From Pseudomonas sp. SL4(2022) (lineage in GTDB: Bacteria; Pseudomonadota; Gammaproteobacteria; Pseudomonadales; Pseudomonadaceae): 64,000 bases of DNA. A model generated the notes under the pieces. That model did not search any database and was not told the DNA's origin. It was given only the letters and a program-made list of their open reading frames with translations. The translations under genes and the position numbers were made by a program. Where the stretch lies: positions 2,300,001-2,364,000 of the forward strand of contig NZ_CP113060.1 of the NCBI RefSeq assembly GCF_026625725.1, given 5' to 3'. Shown here in pieces: positions 25,719 to 34,781 of the stretch (position 1 is the stretch's first letter; every line of letters starts with the position of its first letter).

Positions 25719-26449
25719 CAGCGTGGAAACATGACCTGCACGATCCGATTCTGCTCGGCGCTTTCGGAACCCTTGAGGCCGTATTTGCACTTGAAGGTGA
25801 GCGTTTGACCTCTGACCCCTTGTCTGAGGTCATTCGTGTGGAGTTCGGCGGGGTGCGTTATTACGTCAAGCGCTACTGGGGCGCTGGTAAAGGTTTACGG
25901 CGTTACCTTGGCCGTCCTCGGGTTAAAGCGGAGTGGCAAAACCTCAAGTTGTTCGCCAAGTGGGGCATCCCCACTGCGCCGATTGTGGCCTATGGGCTTG
26001 AGCGCCAGGTGGGGGCTTTTGTCCGTGGGGCGCTCATTACCCGCGAACTTGAGGGCACGCTTGATTTGGCCGAAATTGCCAATCGGCAGGATGCGCGGTT
26101 GAGCGACCCCCGTTGGGTTTTGCAGGTCAGTCAGCAGTTAGCCAAGGGCACCCGTGCGCTGCACGATCACCATTTCACCCACAATGACTTGAAGTGGCGC
26201 AACCTGCTGGTCAATGAGCGCGGCGAGCTGTTCTTCATTGATTGCCCGACTGGAACCTTTTGGTGGGGGCCTTTGCTGCGTTACCGCATCATCAAGGATC
26301 TGGCATGCCTGGATAAAGTCGCCCACAAGGTGCTTTCACGTTCCCAGCGGTTGCGTTTTTACCTTCAGTACCGTGGTCGTCAGCGCTTGAATACTTCCGA
26401 CAAGAAGCGCATCCGTCAGGTCATTGCGTTTTTTGAGGGGCGGGAATGA
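25715..26449 (+). CDS. LPS core kinase, WaaP/InaA family (PA5008-like)
   Basis: A 244-residue sugar-kinase-like protein. N-lobe lysine in GVRYYVKRYWG, complete catalytic loop HNDLKWRNLLV near residue 153 and metal-binding aspartate in FFIDCPTG near 170. All catalytic positions look intact, so it should be an active kinase, probably phosphorylating heptose II or another core site. It overlaps both neighbours by four bases, so its translation is likely coupled to theirs. The site specificity is an inference from its place in the core operon. Confidence 0.85.
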   Translation: MTAWKHDLHDPILLGAFGTLEAVFALEGERLTSDPLSEVIRVEFGGVRYYVKRYWGAGKGLRRYLGRPRVKAEWQNLKLFAKWGIPTAPIVAYGLERQVGAFVRGALITRELEGTLDLAEIANRQDARLSDPRWVLQVSQQLAKGTRALHDHHFTHNDLKWRNLLVNERGELFFIDCPTGTFWWGPLLRYRIIKDLACLDKVAHKVLSRSQRLRFYLQYRGRQRLNTSDKKRIRQVIAFFEGRE

Positions 26450-27189
26450 GTGTTTTTATTGCTGCTCAGGACCGTGCCCTGTTGGAGCACCACGGTCTTG
26501 CCAGTTTTGAGGCGCTGTGGGCGCTGAAGCTCGAAGCCGTTGATGAGCCCAATACGGAGCGTGGCGGCTGGAGCAGCGTCTACCGGCTCGAACTGGGCGA
26601 TGCGGCGTTCTACCTCAAGCGCCAGAGCAATCACCTGACCCGAACCCTGCGTCATCCGTTTGGTGAGCCAACCTTTGCCCGTGAGTTCCGCAATATTCAG
26701 CGCTACACGGCGTTGGGGATTCCCGCATTGCAGGCAGCATTTTTTGCCGAGCGTAAATTGCCTGGCGAGCAGCGCGCAGTGCTGCTGACCCGCGCGCTGG
26801 ATGGTTGGCAGGATCTGGATACTTGGTTGCCCAGTTGGCCAGCGCTGGCAGAGGCCCGTCGTGTGGCCATTCTCAAGGCGTGTGGTGAACTGGCGCGGCG
26901 TCTGCACCAGGCTGGGCAGATGCATGGTTGTTTTTACCCCAAGCATATTTTCCTGCGCGAAACGCCGGTTGGCTTCGACGCGCAGTTGATCGACCTGGAG
27001 AAAACCCGGCCGCTGTTGTTTGGCGAGCGCGATCGGATTAAAGACTTGGAGCCATTGCTGCGCCGCGCGAATGTCTGGGCGGCGGCGGATATTCAGATCG
27101 TGCTGGCTGCCTACCTTGGTCCTGATGCGGATCTCGAGCGCTGGAGCGCACGAGTCGGTGCGCGTCGGCGTAATAAGGAGTCACGCTGA
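26446..27189 (+). CDS. InaA-family LPS kinase-like protein (PA5007-like)
   Basis: A 247-residue kinase-fold protein. The N-lobe lysine is present (DAAFYLKRQSN). The catalytic loop reads MHGCFYPKHIFL in place of HxDxxxxN, followed by QLIDLEKTRP as the DFG equivalent. The same HGC-YPKHIF pattern is shared by InaA-type relatives, so the variant is a family trait and not a local mutation. Whether it phosphorylates the core or supports the other kinases is open. Translationally coupled on both sides. Confidence 0.82.
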   Translation: MSVFIAAQDRALLEHHGLASFEALWALKLEAVDEPNTERGGWSSVYRLELGDAAFYLKRQSNHLTRTLRHPFGEPTFAREFRNIQRYTALGIPALQAAFFAERKLPGEQRAVLLTRALDGWQDLDTWLPSWPALAEARRVAILKACGELARRLHQAGQMHGCFYPKHIFLRETPVGFDAQLIDLEKTRPLLFGERDRIKDLEPLLRRANVWAAADIQIVLAAYLGPDADLERWSARVGARRRNKESR

Positions 27190-28649
27190 TGAGTCTGGCG
27201 AGTCTCGCGCAGGCCGGTCGTACGCCGGCCTTGCCGCTGACTGTTGACGTGACGGGGGCGGATGGCCTGACTGGTCTGAGTGTGCAGCGTTGGTTGCGTG
27301 TACTTCCAGGCCAGCGCTATGTCGGCGTAGCCGAATGGTGCGGCCAGCCAGTGCTGGCCAAGTTGCTGGTGGGAAGCAAGGCTGCGCGACATTTTCAGCG
27401 CGAGCGTGACGGTGCTCTTCTGCTCGCCGAGCAGGGGTTGCATACGCCACAGCTGTTGGCGGATGGGCTGCGTGACGTTGAGGGCGGCTGGTTGCTGTTC
27501 GAGTACCTGCAGGGTGCCGAGAGCCTGTGGGAGGCCTGGCGTGCGGTGGAACATCAGCCGCTGCTGAGTGCCGATCAGCAGTCGGTGCTGGCCGAGGCGT
27601 TGGTCAGCATCGCGCAAATGCACCTCAAGGGGGTGTGGCAGGCGGACCTGCATTTGGACAACCTGTTGCGGCATAACGGCCAGTTGTTCGTTATCGACGG
27701 CGGTGGTGTGCAGGTTGAGACGGCAGGTAAACCGCTGTCGCGCGCTAAGGTGCTGGAAAACCTTGGGGTGTTCTTCGCCCAGCTACCTGCCGAGTTGACG
27801 CCTTTTATCGAAGAGCTGCTGGTGCATTACCTGCTGACGAACGGCGAGCATGCTCTGCCGCTGGAAGCGTTGCTCAAAGAAGTGGAAAAAGTGCGCCAAT
27901 GGCGTTTGCGCGATTATTTGAAGAAAATCGCCCGCGATTGCAGCCTGTTCGCCGCGAAAGTCGGTGCGTTCGGCCTTCAGGTGGTTCGCCGCGACAAACA
28001 GGCTGAGCTGCAGCCGCTATTGAGTAATCTGGATCAGCTCACCGAGCAGGGCCATATCTACAAAACCGGCGGTGCGGCCACCGTGGCGCAAGTGCAACTG
28101 CAAGGTCGGCCGCTGGTGGTCAAGCGCTATAACGTGAAGAACCTGGCGCATTGGCTCAAGCGCTTCTGGCGTCCCAGCCGGGCCTGGCACAGTTGGGTCG
28201 AAGGCAATCGTCTGCAGTTGCTGGGCATCGCTACGCCACAGCCACTGGCCGTGCTAGAGCGGCGCTGGTGCTGGCTGCGTGGGCGTGCCTACCTGATTAC
28301 CGAATACTGCGGCGGGCAGGATATAATCGCGCGTTTTCAGGCGTTCCACGATGGATCGCCCCCAGAAAGCGACCTGTTGGCTCTGGATCGTCTGTTCGCT
28401 GCCTTGTTGCGCGAACGCATCAGCCACGGTGATTTCAAGGGGCATAACCTGTTTTGGGATGAACGCTTGGCGTGCTGGTCACTGATTGACCTCGACGCCA
28501 TGCAGCAGCACCGCAGTGCGCGCAGTTTCGCCAGGGCCTATGCCCGCGACCGCGCCCGTTTTCTGCGTAACTGGCCCGCCGACTCGGCGCTGCACCAGTT
28601 GCTCAACCAACGTTTACCGCTGACGCCCGTCGTCGGCTCAGCAGACTAA
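27189..28649 (+). CDS. Two-domain (double) LPS kinase-like protein (PA5006-like)
   Basis: At 486 residues it is twice the size of its neighbours and contains two kinase-like modules. Module 1 (about 1-230) has the loop QADLHLDNLL and the aspartate in FVIDGGGVQ. Module 2 (about 285-480) has the N-lobe lysine in RPLVVKRYN, the loop ISHGDFKGHNLFW and WSLIDLDAM. Both keep the Asp and Asn expected for catalysis. It is therefore likely to be a fused kinase able to act at two positions. It starts at the last base of the preceding stop codon and ends 15 bases before the carbamoyltransferase. Confidence 0.82.
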   Translation: MSLASLAQAGRTPALPLTVDVTGADGLTGLSVQRWLRVLPGQRYVGVAEWCGQPVLAKLLVGSKAARHFQRERDGALLLAEQGLHTPQLLADGLRDVEGGWLLFEYLQGAESLWEAWRAVEHQPLLSADQQSVLAEALVSIAQMHLKGVWQADLHLDNLLRHNGQLFVIDGGGVQVETAGKPLSRAKVLENLGVFFAQLPAELTPFIEELLVHYLLTNGEHALPLEALLKEVEKVRQWRLRDYLKKIARDCSLFAAKVGAFGLQVVRRDKQAELQPLLSNLDQLTEQGHIYKTGGAATVAQVQLQGRPLVVKRYNVKNLAHWLKRFWRPSRAWHSWVEGNRLQLLGIATPQPLAVLERRWCWLRGRAYLITEYCGGQDIIARFQAFHDGSPPESDLLALDRLFAALLRERISHGDFKGHNLFWDERLACWSLIDLDAMQQHRSARSFARAYARDRARFLRNWPADSALHQLLNQRLPLTPVVGSAD

Positions 28650-28664
28650 AAAGAGGCACAACCA

Positions 28665-30419
28665 GTGGCATTGACGATTCTCGGCCTTTCCGGCGCCCTC
28701 AGCCATGATCCATCCGCCGCCCTGTATATCGACGGCAAGTTGATCGCGGCCGCCGAAGAAGAGCGCTTTGTGCGCGACAAGCACGCGAAGAACCGTATGC
28801 CCTACGAGTCGGCCAAGTTCTGTCTGGAACAGGCCGGGATCAAGCCGTCCGACGTTGATGTGGTGGCTATTCCGTTTGCGCCGATCAGCATCTTCGAGAA
28901 AGCCCGCTGGCAATATGCCAAGCGCTACTGGTACGCACCGGATCGCGCCCTCGATGCGATCCTCATGGGCAATCGCCGCTACAAGCGTTACCACAAGAAG
29001 ATTCAGTGGTGCCTGGAGCAGCTGGGTTTCGACCTGAAGAAAATCAAGATTGAGCCGGTCGAGCATCACCTGGCTCACGCCGCCAGCGCCTATCACTGCT
29101 CGGGTTTTACCGAGAAGACTGCGATCCTCGGCATCGACGGCAAGGGCGAGTACGCCACCACCTTCTTCGGTTACGGCGAGAACGGCAAGATCCACAAGAT
29201 CAAGGAATTCTACGACCCGGATTCGCTCGGCGGCCTGTACGGCGCGATCACCGAATTCCTCGGCTTCGAGATGCTCGACGGCGAGTTCAAGGTCATGGGC
29301 ATGGCGCCCTACGGTGACGCGGCCAAGTACGACTTCTCGCGCCTGGCCAAGTTCGAGAACGGTGAGCTGATCATCAACACCGACTATGCCAACGTCATCG
29401 GCTTCCGCCGCTACAAGGAAAACGGCAAGGGCTACTACTTCTCGCCCAAGCTGATCGAGTGGCTGGGGCCGAAGCGCCAGGGCGACATTGCGGACGATCC
29501 TTACATCCACTACGCCGCCAGCATGCAGGCGCTGTTCGAGAAGCTGGCGCTGGAAATGATGGAGTACTACCTCGGTGGCATTATCCGCGAGACCGGCAAG
29601 ATTGCCTTCGCCGGTGGTTGCGCGCTGAACGTCAAACTGAACCAGAAGATCATCGCGCGCGACGATGTGAAAGAACTGTTCGTCCAGCCGGCTTCTGGCG
29701 ATGCCGGTACTTCGGTCGGCGCGGCTGCCTATATTTCGCACCAGCGCGGCGTGCCGGTGGAAAAGATGGAACACGTCTACCTCGGTCCGTCCTACAGCAA
29801 CGAAGACGTGATCGCCGCCTGTGCTCGCCACCCGAGCAAGCCGGTGTTCAAACAGATCGACAACATGCCGCAGCGCATTGCCAAGATCATGGTCGACGCC
29901 AACCCGGTGGCCTGGTTCCAGGGGCGCATGGAGTTCGGTCCGCGCGCCCTCGGTGGTCGTTCGATCATCGGCTGCCCGAGCGTGGCCGGTGTGGCCGATC
30001 GCATCAATGAACAGATCAAGTTCCGCGAGCGCTGGAGGCCGTTCTGCCCGTCGATGCTCGACACCGTTGGCCCGCAGATGCTCAAGGTCGATCACCCAAG
30101 CCCGTTTATGACCTTCACCTTTGAAGTCAACGACGAGTGGAAGACCCGCGTCGGCGAAGTGGTGCACGAAGACGGCACCTCGCGTGCCCAAGTGCTCAAG
30201 CGCGAATACAACCCGCGCTATTACGACATGATGCTGGAATTGGAAAAACTCACCGGCAACGGCGTGTCGCTGAACACTTCGCTGAACCGCCGTGGCGAGC
30301 CGATGATCTGCTCGCCGACCGACGCGCTGAACATGTTCTACGGCTCGGACCTGCAGTACCTGATCATGGAAGACATCTTGGTGGTCAAGGACGGCAAGGA
30401 TTGGTATGACAACGTCTGA
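28665..30419 (+). CDS. Carbamoyltransferase of the LPS core (NodU/CmcH/TobZ family)
   Basis: Predicted to transfer a carbamoyl group from carbamoyl phosphate, via carbamoyl-adenylate, to a core sugar. In P. aeruginosa the equivalent gene (PA5005, sometimes called wapO) is linked to 7-O-carbamoylation of heptose II. The N-terminal Kae1-like domain begins ILGLSGALSHDPSAAL and contains EHHLAHAASAYHCSGF and a GIDGKGE strand. The C-terminal YrdC-like part has WFQGRMEFGPRALGGRS. Start is GTG at 28665 with AGAGG upstream. 584 residues, normal. It overlaps the next gene by 14 bases. Confidence 0.92.
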   Translation: MALTILGLSGALSHDPSAALYIDGKLIAAAEEERFVRDKHAKNRMPYESAKFCLEQAGIKPSDVDVVAIPFAPISIFEKARWQYAKRYWYAPDRALDAILMGNRRYKRYHKKIQWCLEQLGFDLKKIKIEPVEHHLAHAASAYHCSGFTEKTAILGIDGKGEYATTFFGYGENGKIHKIKEFYDPDSLGGLYGAITEFLGFEMLDGEFKVMGMAPYGDAAKYDFSRLAKFENGELIINTDYANVIGFRRYKENGKGYYFSPKLIEWLGPKRQGDIADDPYIHYAASMQALFEKLALEMMEYYLGGIIRETGKIAFAGGCALNVKLNQKIIARDDVKELFVQPASGDAGTSVGAAAYISHQRGVPVEKMEHVYLGPSYSNEDVIAACARHPSKPVFKQIDNMPQRIAKIMVDANPVAWFQGRMEFGPRALGGRSIIGCPSVAGVADRINEQIKFRERWRPFCPSMLDTVGPQMLKVDHPSPFMTFTFEVNDEWKTRVGEVVHEDGTSRAQVLKREYNPRYYDMMLELEKLTGNGVSLNTSLNRRGEPMICSPTDALNMFYGSDLQYLIMEDILVVKDGKDWYDNV

Positions 30420-31548
30420 GGTCGCGGAGGCTGCTCAGCCGTGGGTGCTGCAGTTCTGTCACGGCTATGACGGCCCCTTCCTCGATTGCGCGCGGCAGTA
30501 CGCCGCGCTCTTTGTTGGTACGCCTTATAAAGTGTGCACGGTGTACCTGACGGGTAAACCGAGTGCTGCGGTCGAGCAAGGCTCGGCATCTGACGAGGTG
30601 CTTTTCCTCGACTACTCCAGTCGCGACGTGCGCGGCCTCAAGCTCAAGGCGATCCGCGACCTCACGCGTATTGCCGCTTCGCGCGACTTTAAGTTCTGTA
30701 TCGCCCATCGCTTTAAACCGATCTACGTCGCCCTGCTGGGTAGCGATCTCCCGGTCATCGGTGTGCACCATGCGTTTGGCGACTACAAGCGGCGAACGCG
30801 CCAGCTGTTTGCCAACTTCTTCCGCAAGCGCCTGGCCTTGCTCGGGGTTTCCAATGCGGTGCGCGATGACATGCGGGCCTGCCTGCCGAGCTGGCCGTTC
30901 GAGCGTATCGAAACGCTGTACAACCGCATTGATCTTCACGCCGTTCAGGCGGCTCAGGTTTCACGCGAAGTGGCACGTGAGCATCTTGGTTTACCGCAAG
31001 ATGCTTGGGTGGTCGGCAATGTCGGGCGCCTGCACCCTGACAAGGATCAAGCTACCTTGATTCGTGGCTTTGCCGAGGCCTTGCCGCAGTTACCGGAAGG
31101 CAGTCTGCTGGCGATTATGGGCAGCGGTCGACTTGAGGCACCGTTAAAAGCGCTTGCCCGCGAGCTGGGTGTGGACGCGTCGGTGCGCTTTCTCGGTCAA
31201 GTGGCCAATGGGCGTAACTATTTCAAAGCGTTTGATGTGTTTGCCCTGACTTCAGATCACGAACCATTTGGGATGGTGTTACTGGAGGCTATGGCGGCCG
31301 ATGTGCAGGTTCTGGCTACGGATTGTGGTGGCGCGCCTGAGGTGGTCGGCGAGTCTGCGGCATTGTTCGCGCTGGGTGGTCACACTGTGCTGGCCGCTCG
31401 ACTGCGGTCTGCTGCCGTGGGCAGGCTTGGCGCGCTTGGTACCGAACGCGTAAAGGCCGGTTTTACGGATGAGATTGCGCGCACGCATTTCTGGTCATGG
31501 CCTGGTGTGAGTCGCATCGTGCAGGAGGCCGGTAATGGTCAGTCGTGA
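30406..31548 (+). CDS. wapH: GT4 glycosyltransferase, probable WapH
   Basis: A 380-residue GT-B glycosyltransferase for the outer core. It has the Rossmann pair typical of GT4: VVGNVGRLHPDKDQATLIRGF near residue 203 and the donor site FDVFALTSDHEPFGMVLLEAMA near residue 280 with EX7E. Its position directly after the carbamoyltransferase matches wapH in P. aeruginosa, a proposed glucosyltransferase. It starts inside the end of the carbamoyltransferase gene and overlaps the following gene by 14 bases. Confidence 0.8.
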   Translation: MTTSEVAEAAQPWVLQFCHGYDGPFLDCARQYAALFVGTPYKVCTVYLTGKPSAAVEQGSASDEVLFLDYSSRDVRGLKLKAIRDLTRIAASRDFKFCIAHRFKPIYVALLGSDLPVIGVHHAFGDYKRRTRQLFANFFRKRLALLGVSNAVRDDMRACLPSWPFERIETLYNRIDLHAVQAAQVSREVAREHLGLPQDAWVVGNVGRLHPDKDQATLIRGFAEALPQLPEGSLLAIMGSGRLEAPLKALARELGVDASVRFLGQVANGRNYFKAFDVFALTSDHEPFGMVLLEAMAADVQVLATDCGGAPEVVGESAALFALGGHTVLAARLRSAAVGRLGALGTERVKAGFTDEIARTHFWSWPGVSRIVQEAGNGQS

Positions 31549-32575
31549 GCCTAAGCAGCTTGTTTACCTCGTGTATGGGGGCAAGCCTGAGTATCACCGT
31601 GAGGCCAAGTTCAGCATCCTTTCCGCCTTGCATCACGCACGTGGCGAGTGTCCGCGAATTTTGCTTTACACCGATGAGCCGGCACAGTTCAGCGGTTGGC
31701 CCGTCGATCTGATCACGCTTGATGCAGCAACCTTGGCGAGCTGGACGGGGCCTGCAGCATATCTGCACCGACGCAAGGCGGCGGCTATTCGTGATGCGCT
31801 GGCGTACGCAGATCAAAGCATATTCATTGATACCGATACTTTCTTTCTGGCTTCTCCGCTTAAGCTGTTCGAGCGTCTCGCGGGGTCATCCTGGCTGGTC
31901 GACGAAATTGAAGGTGTCTGGAAAGAGTACAAGGGCGATGTGATGCATGACGTCCTGGCGCCATACCTGGCAGAACATCATGGTGTTGATCAGCAGATGT
32001 TGCTGATCAATTCGGGTGTTCTGGGCTTTCAGGTCGAGGCGTCACACCTGATGAATGCGACTCTGGCCTTGATCGATGTACTGCATCCGATGGTCCCCAA
32101 GATCCATGTGATCGAGCAATTTGCCGTGGGTGTAGCTGCCAGGCACTTGGGCCGACCTGCGCAGGCGCAAGGTGTAGTCATGCATTACTTCTCGGGTAAG
32201 AATTACTGGCGCCACATGATCGCTGCGTTTTTTCAGCGCTATGGAGAGGCATTTTCTGCGCAGGCCGTAGAGGCGGTGCGCGAGGTGCCGACCTCTAAAC
32301 CCAGGCCAGCCTGGTGGCAGCGTCTCGACTATCGTATGAGAAGTTTATTGGTTCCTGGCACAGCCCGTTCGCTTGCCAAGCTGGCGTATTACGCCGCAGT
32401 AATGCGCGCCGATCCTTATGCTGAGGCCTGCGGTTGTGGATACGCCGAGGAGCTAAGGCGAAAAGTCTTAGCCAAAGGCGACGCGCTGAGCCATCAACCC
32501 TGGAGTAAAGTGCTCAGCCGGCGGCATAAGCAGCGTTTGGCCGAGCTGTTGCAGCTACCAGATGGGACGCTCTAG
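31535..32575 (+). CDS. Putative GT-A glycosyltransferase (DxD motif), paralogue of the gene at 35402
   Basis: A 346-residue protein beginning MVSREPKQLVYLVYGG. YHREAKFSILSAL and IFIDTDTFFLASP (DxD near residue 100) indicate a nucleotide-diphospho-sugar transferase fold, and INSGVLGF is a further conserved strand. It shares the QLVYL...REA-FSI-SAL and IDTDTFF-ASP blocks with the protein encoded on the other strand at 35402-36478, so the two are paralogues. GGAGG lies eight bases before the ATG. The function is presumed to be outer-core sugar addition; donor and acceptor are unknown. Confidence 0.72.
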   Translation: MVSREPKQLVYLVYGGKPEYHREAKFSILSALHHARGECPRILLYTDEPAQFSGWPVDLITLDAATLASWTGPAAYLHRRKAAAIRDALAYADQSIFIDTDTFFLASPLKLFERLAGSSWLVDEIEGVWKEYKGDVMHDVLAPYLAEHHGVDQQMLLINSGVLGFQVEASHLMNATLALIDVLHPMVPKIHVIEQFAVGVAARHLGRPAQAQGVVMHYFSGKNYWRHMIAAFFQRYGEAFSAQAVEAVREVPTSKPRPAWWQRLDYRMRSLLVPGTARSLAKLAYYAAVMRADPYAEACGCGYAEELRRKVLAKGDALSHQPWSKVLSRRHKQRLAELLQLPDGTL

Positions 32576-32695
32576 CGGATTCGACGACAGGCTCTGCTTC
32601 TGCCTTCGTTGCGGTTGCTCGCTGTATAGATGCTTCGGGGCAGCTATTGCGCTGTTCTCATAGGCGATTATGGGTACCGTTTTTGAGGTGTGTCA

Positions 32696-33658
32696 GTGAA
32701 CGTGCTTTTTCTGGTCCAAGCCGAGCAGCGTGCAATCTTAGACAGGCTGTATGACGGCATCGCCGCGTCATGCGACAGCTGCGACATTCGTTGGCTGAGT
32801 AGCGATGAGCAGGCCAATCTGAAGCGCTATTTCCGCGAACACGTTGATCTGTCCCGCTACGACAGGGTTCTTTTCTTCCTGCGCTTCAAGAAAGAGATGC
32901 GCCAGTGGCGCTTCATTCGCACCTTGCCCAACCTAGTGATTCTCGAGCACGACGCCTACCAGAACTATATTCCGTGCAAATACACGGGGAAGTTCAGCGC
33001 CCACTACCGGCGTATGCCCTGGGTGCGCATCATCAGCTCCGGTGCCCAGGTCAGCCAGCGTCTAAGTGCGGAGGGGTTCGATGCTATTTTCGTGCCCAAA
33101 GGCTACGACCAGGGCCTGATGACCTATCAAGGTCTGGCGCGTGATATCGAGTTGGCCTTTATTGGTAGCACCAAGAGTGTGGCGTATAGCGGGCGCAAGG
33201 CGCTGCTGGATGAGTTGGCGAGTGTCGAGAACCTGTTGGTTACCAAGACGCGATCAGGCCAGGAATATAACGACACACTCAACCGTATCCGCTTCTTCGT
33301 AAGCGCTGATGTCGGGATGGGTGAATACATGATCAAGAACTTTGAGGCGATGGCCGTGGGTTGTGTATTGCTCGCCTATGACCAGGGTGCCGAAGAAAAT
33401 GCGGCGTTGGGGTTTGTCGATATGCAGAACCTCGTGCTTTACCGCGATATTCCTGAACTGCGTGAAAAGCTTGGCATATTGCGCGCTGATCTGGAAAAAG
33501 CACAGGCGATTGCTGAGGCTGGTAGGGCTCTAGTTGAGCAGCGTTACAGTTTTGCAGCGCTAGGGCATGCAATCACCGACGCCATGCGCCCTTCATTACG
33601 TGCTCAAAAAACGTTGCCGTGGTTGCCTCGCCTGCTGGCTCGAATGAATTTGATCTGA
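32696..33658 (+). CDS. Putative GT-B glycosyltransferase (glycosyl transferase 1-like C-terminus)
   Basis: A 320-residue protein. The frame opens at 32690, but that GTG touches the GAGG ribosome site; the GTG at 32696 is seven bases away and gives MNVLFLVQAEQRAILD. The C-terminal part has NRIRFFVSADVGMGEYMIKNFEAMAVGCVLLAY, resembling the donor-binding half of spore-coat/CgeB-like transferases. A gap of about 120 bases separates it from the gene before, the first sizeable break in the LPS run, and I see no clear promoter or terminator in it. Role in the core is inferred from context. Confidence 0.7.
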   Translation: MNVLFLVQAEQRAILDRLYDGIAASCDSCDIRWLSSDEQANLKRYFREHVDLSRYDRVLFFLRFKKEMRQWRFIRTLPNLVILEHDAYQNYIPCKYTGKFSAHYRRMPWVRIISSGAQVSQRLSAEGFDAIFVPKGYDQGLMTYQGLARDIELAFIGSTKSVAYSGRKALLDELASVENLLVTKTRSGQEYNDTLNRIRFFVSADVGMGEYMIKNFEAMAVGCVLLAYDQGAEENAALGFVDMQNLVLYRDIPELREKLGILRADLEKAQAIAEAGRALVEQRYSFAALGHAITDAMRPSLRAQKTLPWLPRLLARMNLI

Positions 33659-33683
33659 GTGCCTGCCCTGCCAAGGAGTGAAC

Positions 33684-34781
33684 GTGAGCGTTCTAAACGT
33701 TATGTGGAGTGGTGGTGCAGCCTTCGTATCCGTTCACAAGGTTCATCGTCAGATTCTTCAGTTGTGTGAGCCCGATGAGGTTATAGAGACGTTGTTATTG
33801 CAGTCGGGAGATGCCGCGCCTTTGTCTGACGTTGGGCGCGTTACCTCGCTAGATCTTTCTTCTGCTCGAATCAAAGGTGCTGGACTATTTGGGGCGCTCC
33901 AGCGTGTATTGGATCGGCGGCGACTGGCTAAGCGACTGATGCAGCAACCGCCCCGCGTGGTGCTTATTGACGGCATTGGTGTGGCAGCGTTCATTCTCCC
34001 CTTGTTGGCAAAGCTGACCGCTACACGAGCGGTAGTGATGTTTCATGGTTCGAAACGGCTGAAAGCGGCACAGATTGCTCTCTTGAGAGGCTTTCCTGCG
34101 GATCGTCTGGATCTGGTTGCGGTTTCGGCCACGTTGGCCGCTGAGCTTGAAGCGCAGGTCGGGTTAAAGGTGTTGAGCGGGCGTGTAGCGATTGAGCCCG
34201 TGGCATTTCGATCCTCGCTTTTGGCGAGAGAAATCGCGCAGCGAGCCCTTGGAATTCCGCCAGGCGCCGGGCGAACCATTGGCGCGGTGGGTCGCTTGGT
34301 GCCAGAAAAAGGCTTTAGCCATCTGCTGACTGCTACCGCGGGTTGGCTCCTGAACAACCCCGAGGATCGTCTTGTGATTGTCGGAGAAGGGGTTGAGCGC
34401 CAGCAATTGACAGCCCTTGCTGAAAAGTTGGGTGTGCTCAGGCAGGTTCATTTGACCGGTCATCATGCCGAAGCCCCCCGACTGTACTCGGCCTTTGATT
34501 TGATATGCATTCCATCGGAGCAGGAAGGGTTAGGGTTGGTCTTGCCTGAGGCGGTGATTGCAGGCGTACCAGTTTTGGCGAACGATTTAGCGGTCTTTCG
34601 TGAACAGCTCAATGGTGCTGCAGGGCTTTTGCCATGCGCTGCTGAGGCGTGGCGCGATGCGCTCAATACTGTGCTGAAAGAAGACCTCGCTGCACTGGCT
34701 GATGTGCAGCGTGCGGGCTTGGATGCCGACGGTGTTTGGACGCGCTTCGGGGCGTTTTATCAGGGCTTGCTTGCGCGTTAG
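33684..34781 (+). CDS. GT4 glycosyltransferase
   Basis: A 365-residue GT-B enzyme. GTG at 33684 is chosen because AAGGAG (33673-33678) overlaps the earlier GTG. GAVGRLVPEKGFSHLLTA and FDLICIPSEQEGLGLVLPEAVIAGVPVLA give the UDP-sugar site with the EX7E motif. It occupies the place of the core rhamnosyl/Ssg-type transferases of P. aeruginosa, but I cannot equate it with either. Its TAG overlaps the TAA of the convergent kinase gene by two bases. Codon use is visibly more AT-tolerant than in waaF-wapH. Confidence 0.8.
   Translation: MSVLNVMWSGGAAFVSVHKVHRQILQLCEPDEVIETLLLQSGDAAPLSDVGRVTSLDLSSARIKGAGLFGALQRVLDRRRLAKRLMQQPPRVVLIDGIGVAAFILPLLAKLTATRAVVMFHGSKRLKAAQIALLRGFPADRLDLVAVSATLAAELEAQVGLKVLSGRVAIEPVAFRSSLLAREIAQRALGIPPGAGRTIGAVGRLVPEKGFSHLLTATAGWLLNNPEDRLVIVGEGVERQQLTALAEKLGVLRQVHLTGHHAEAPRLYSAFDLICIPSEQEGLGLVLPEAVIAGVPVLANDLAVFREQLNGAAGLLPCAAEAWRDALNTVLKEDLAALADVQRAGLDADGVWTRFGAFYQGLLAR

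Noticed and set aside
28638..30191. A 517-codon open frame opposite the carbamoyltransferase
   Set aside because: Low-complexity His/Val/Leu translation mirrored from a well-supported gene on the plus strand.
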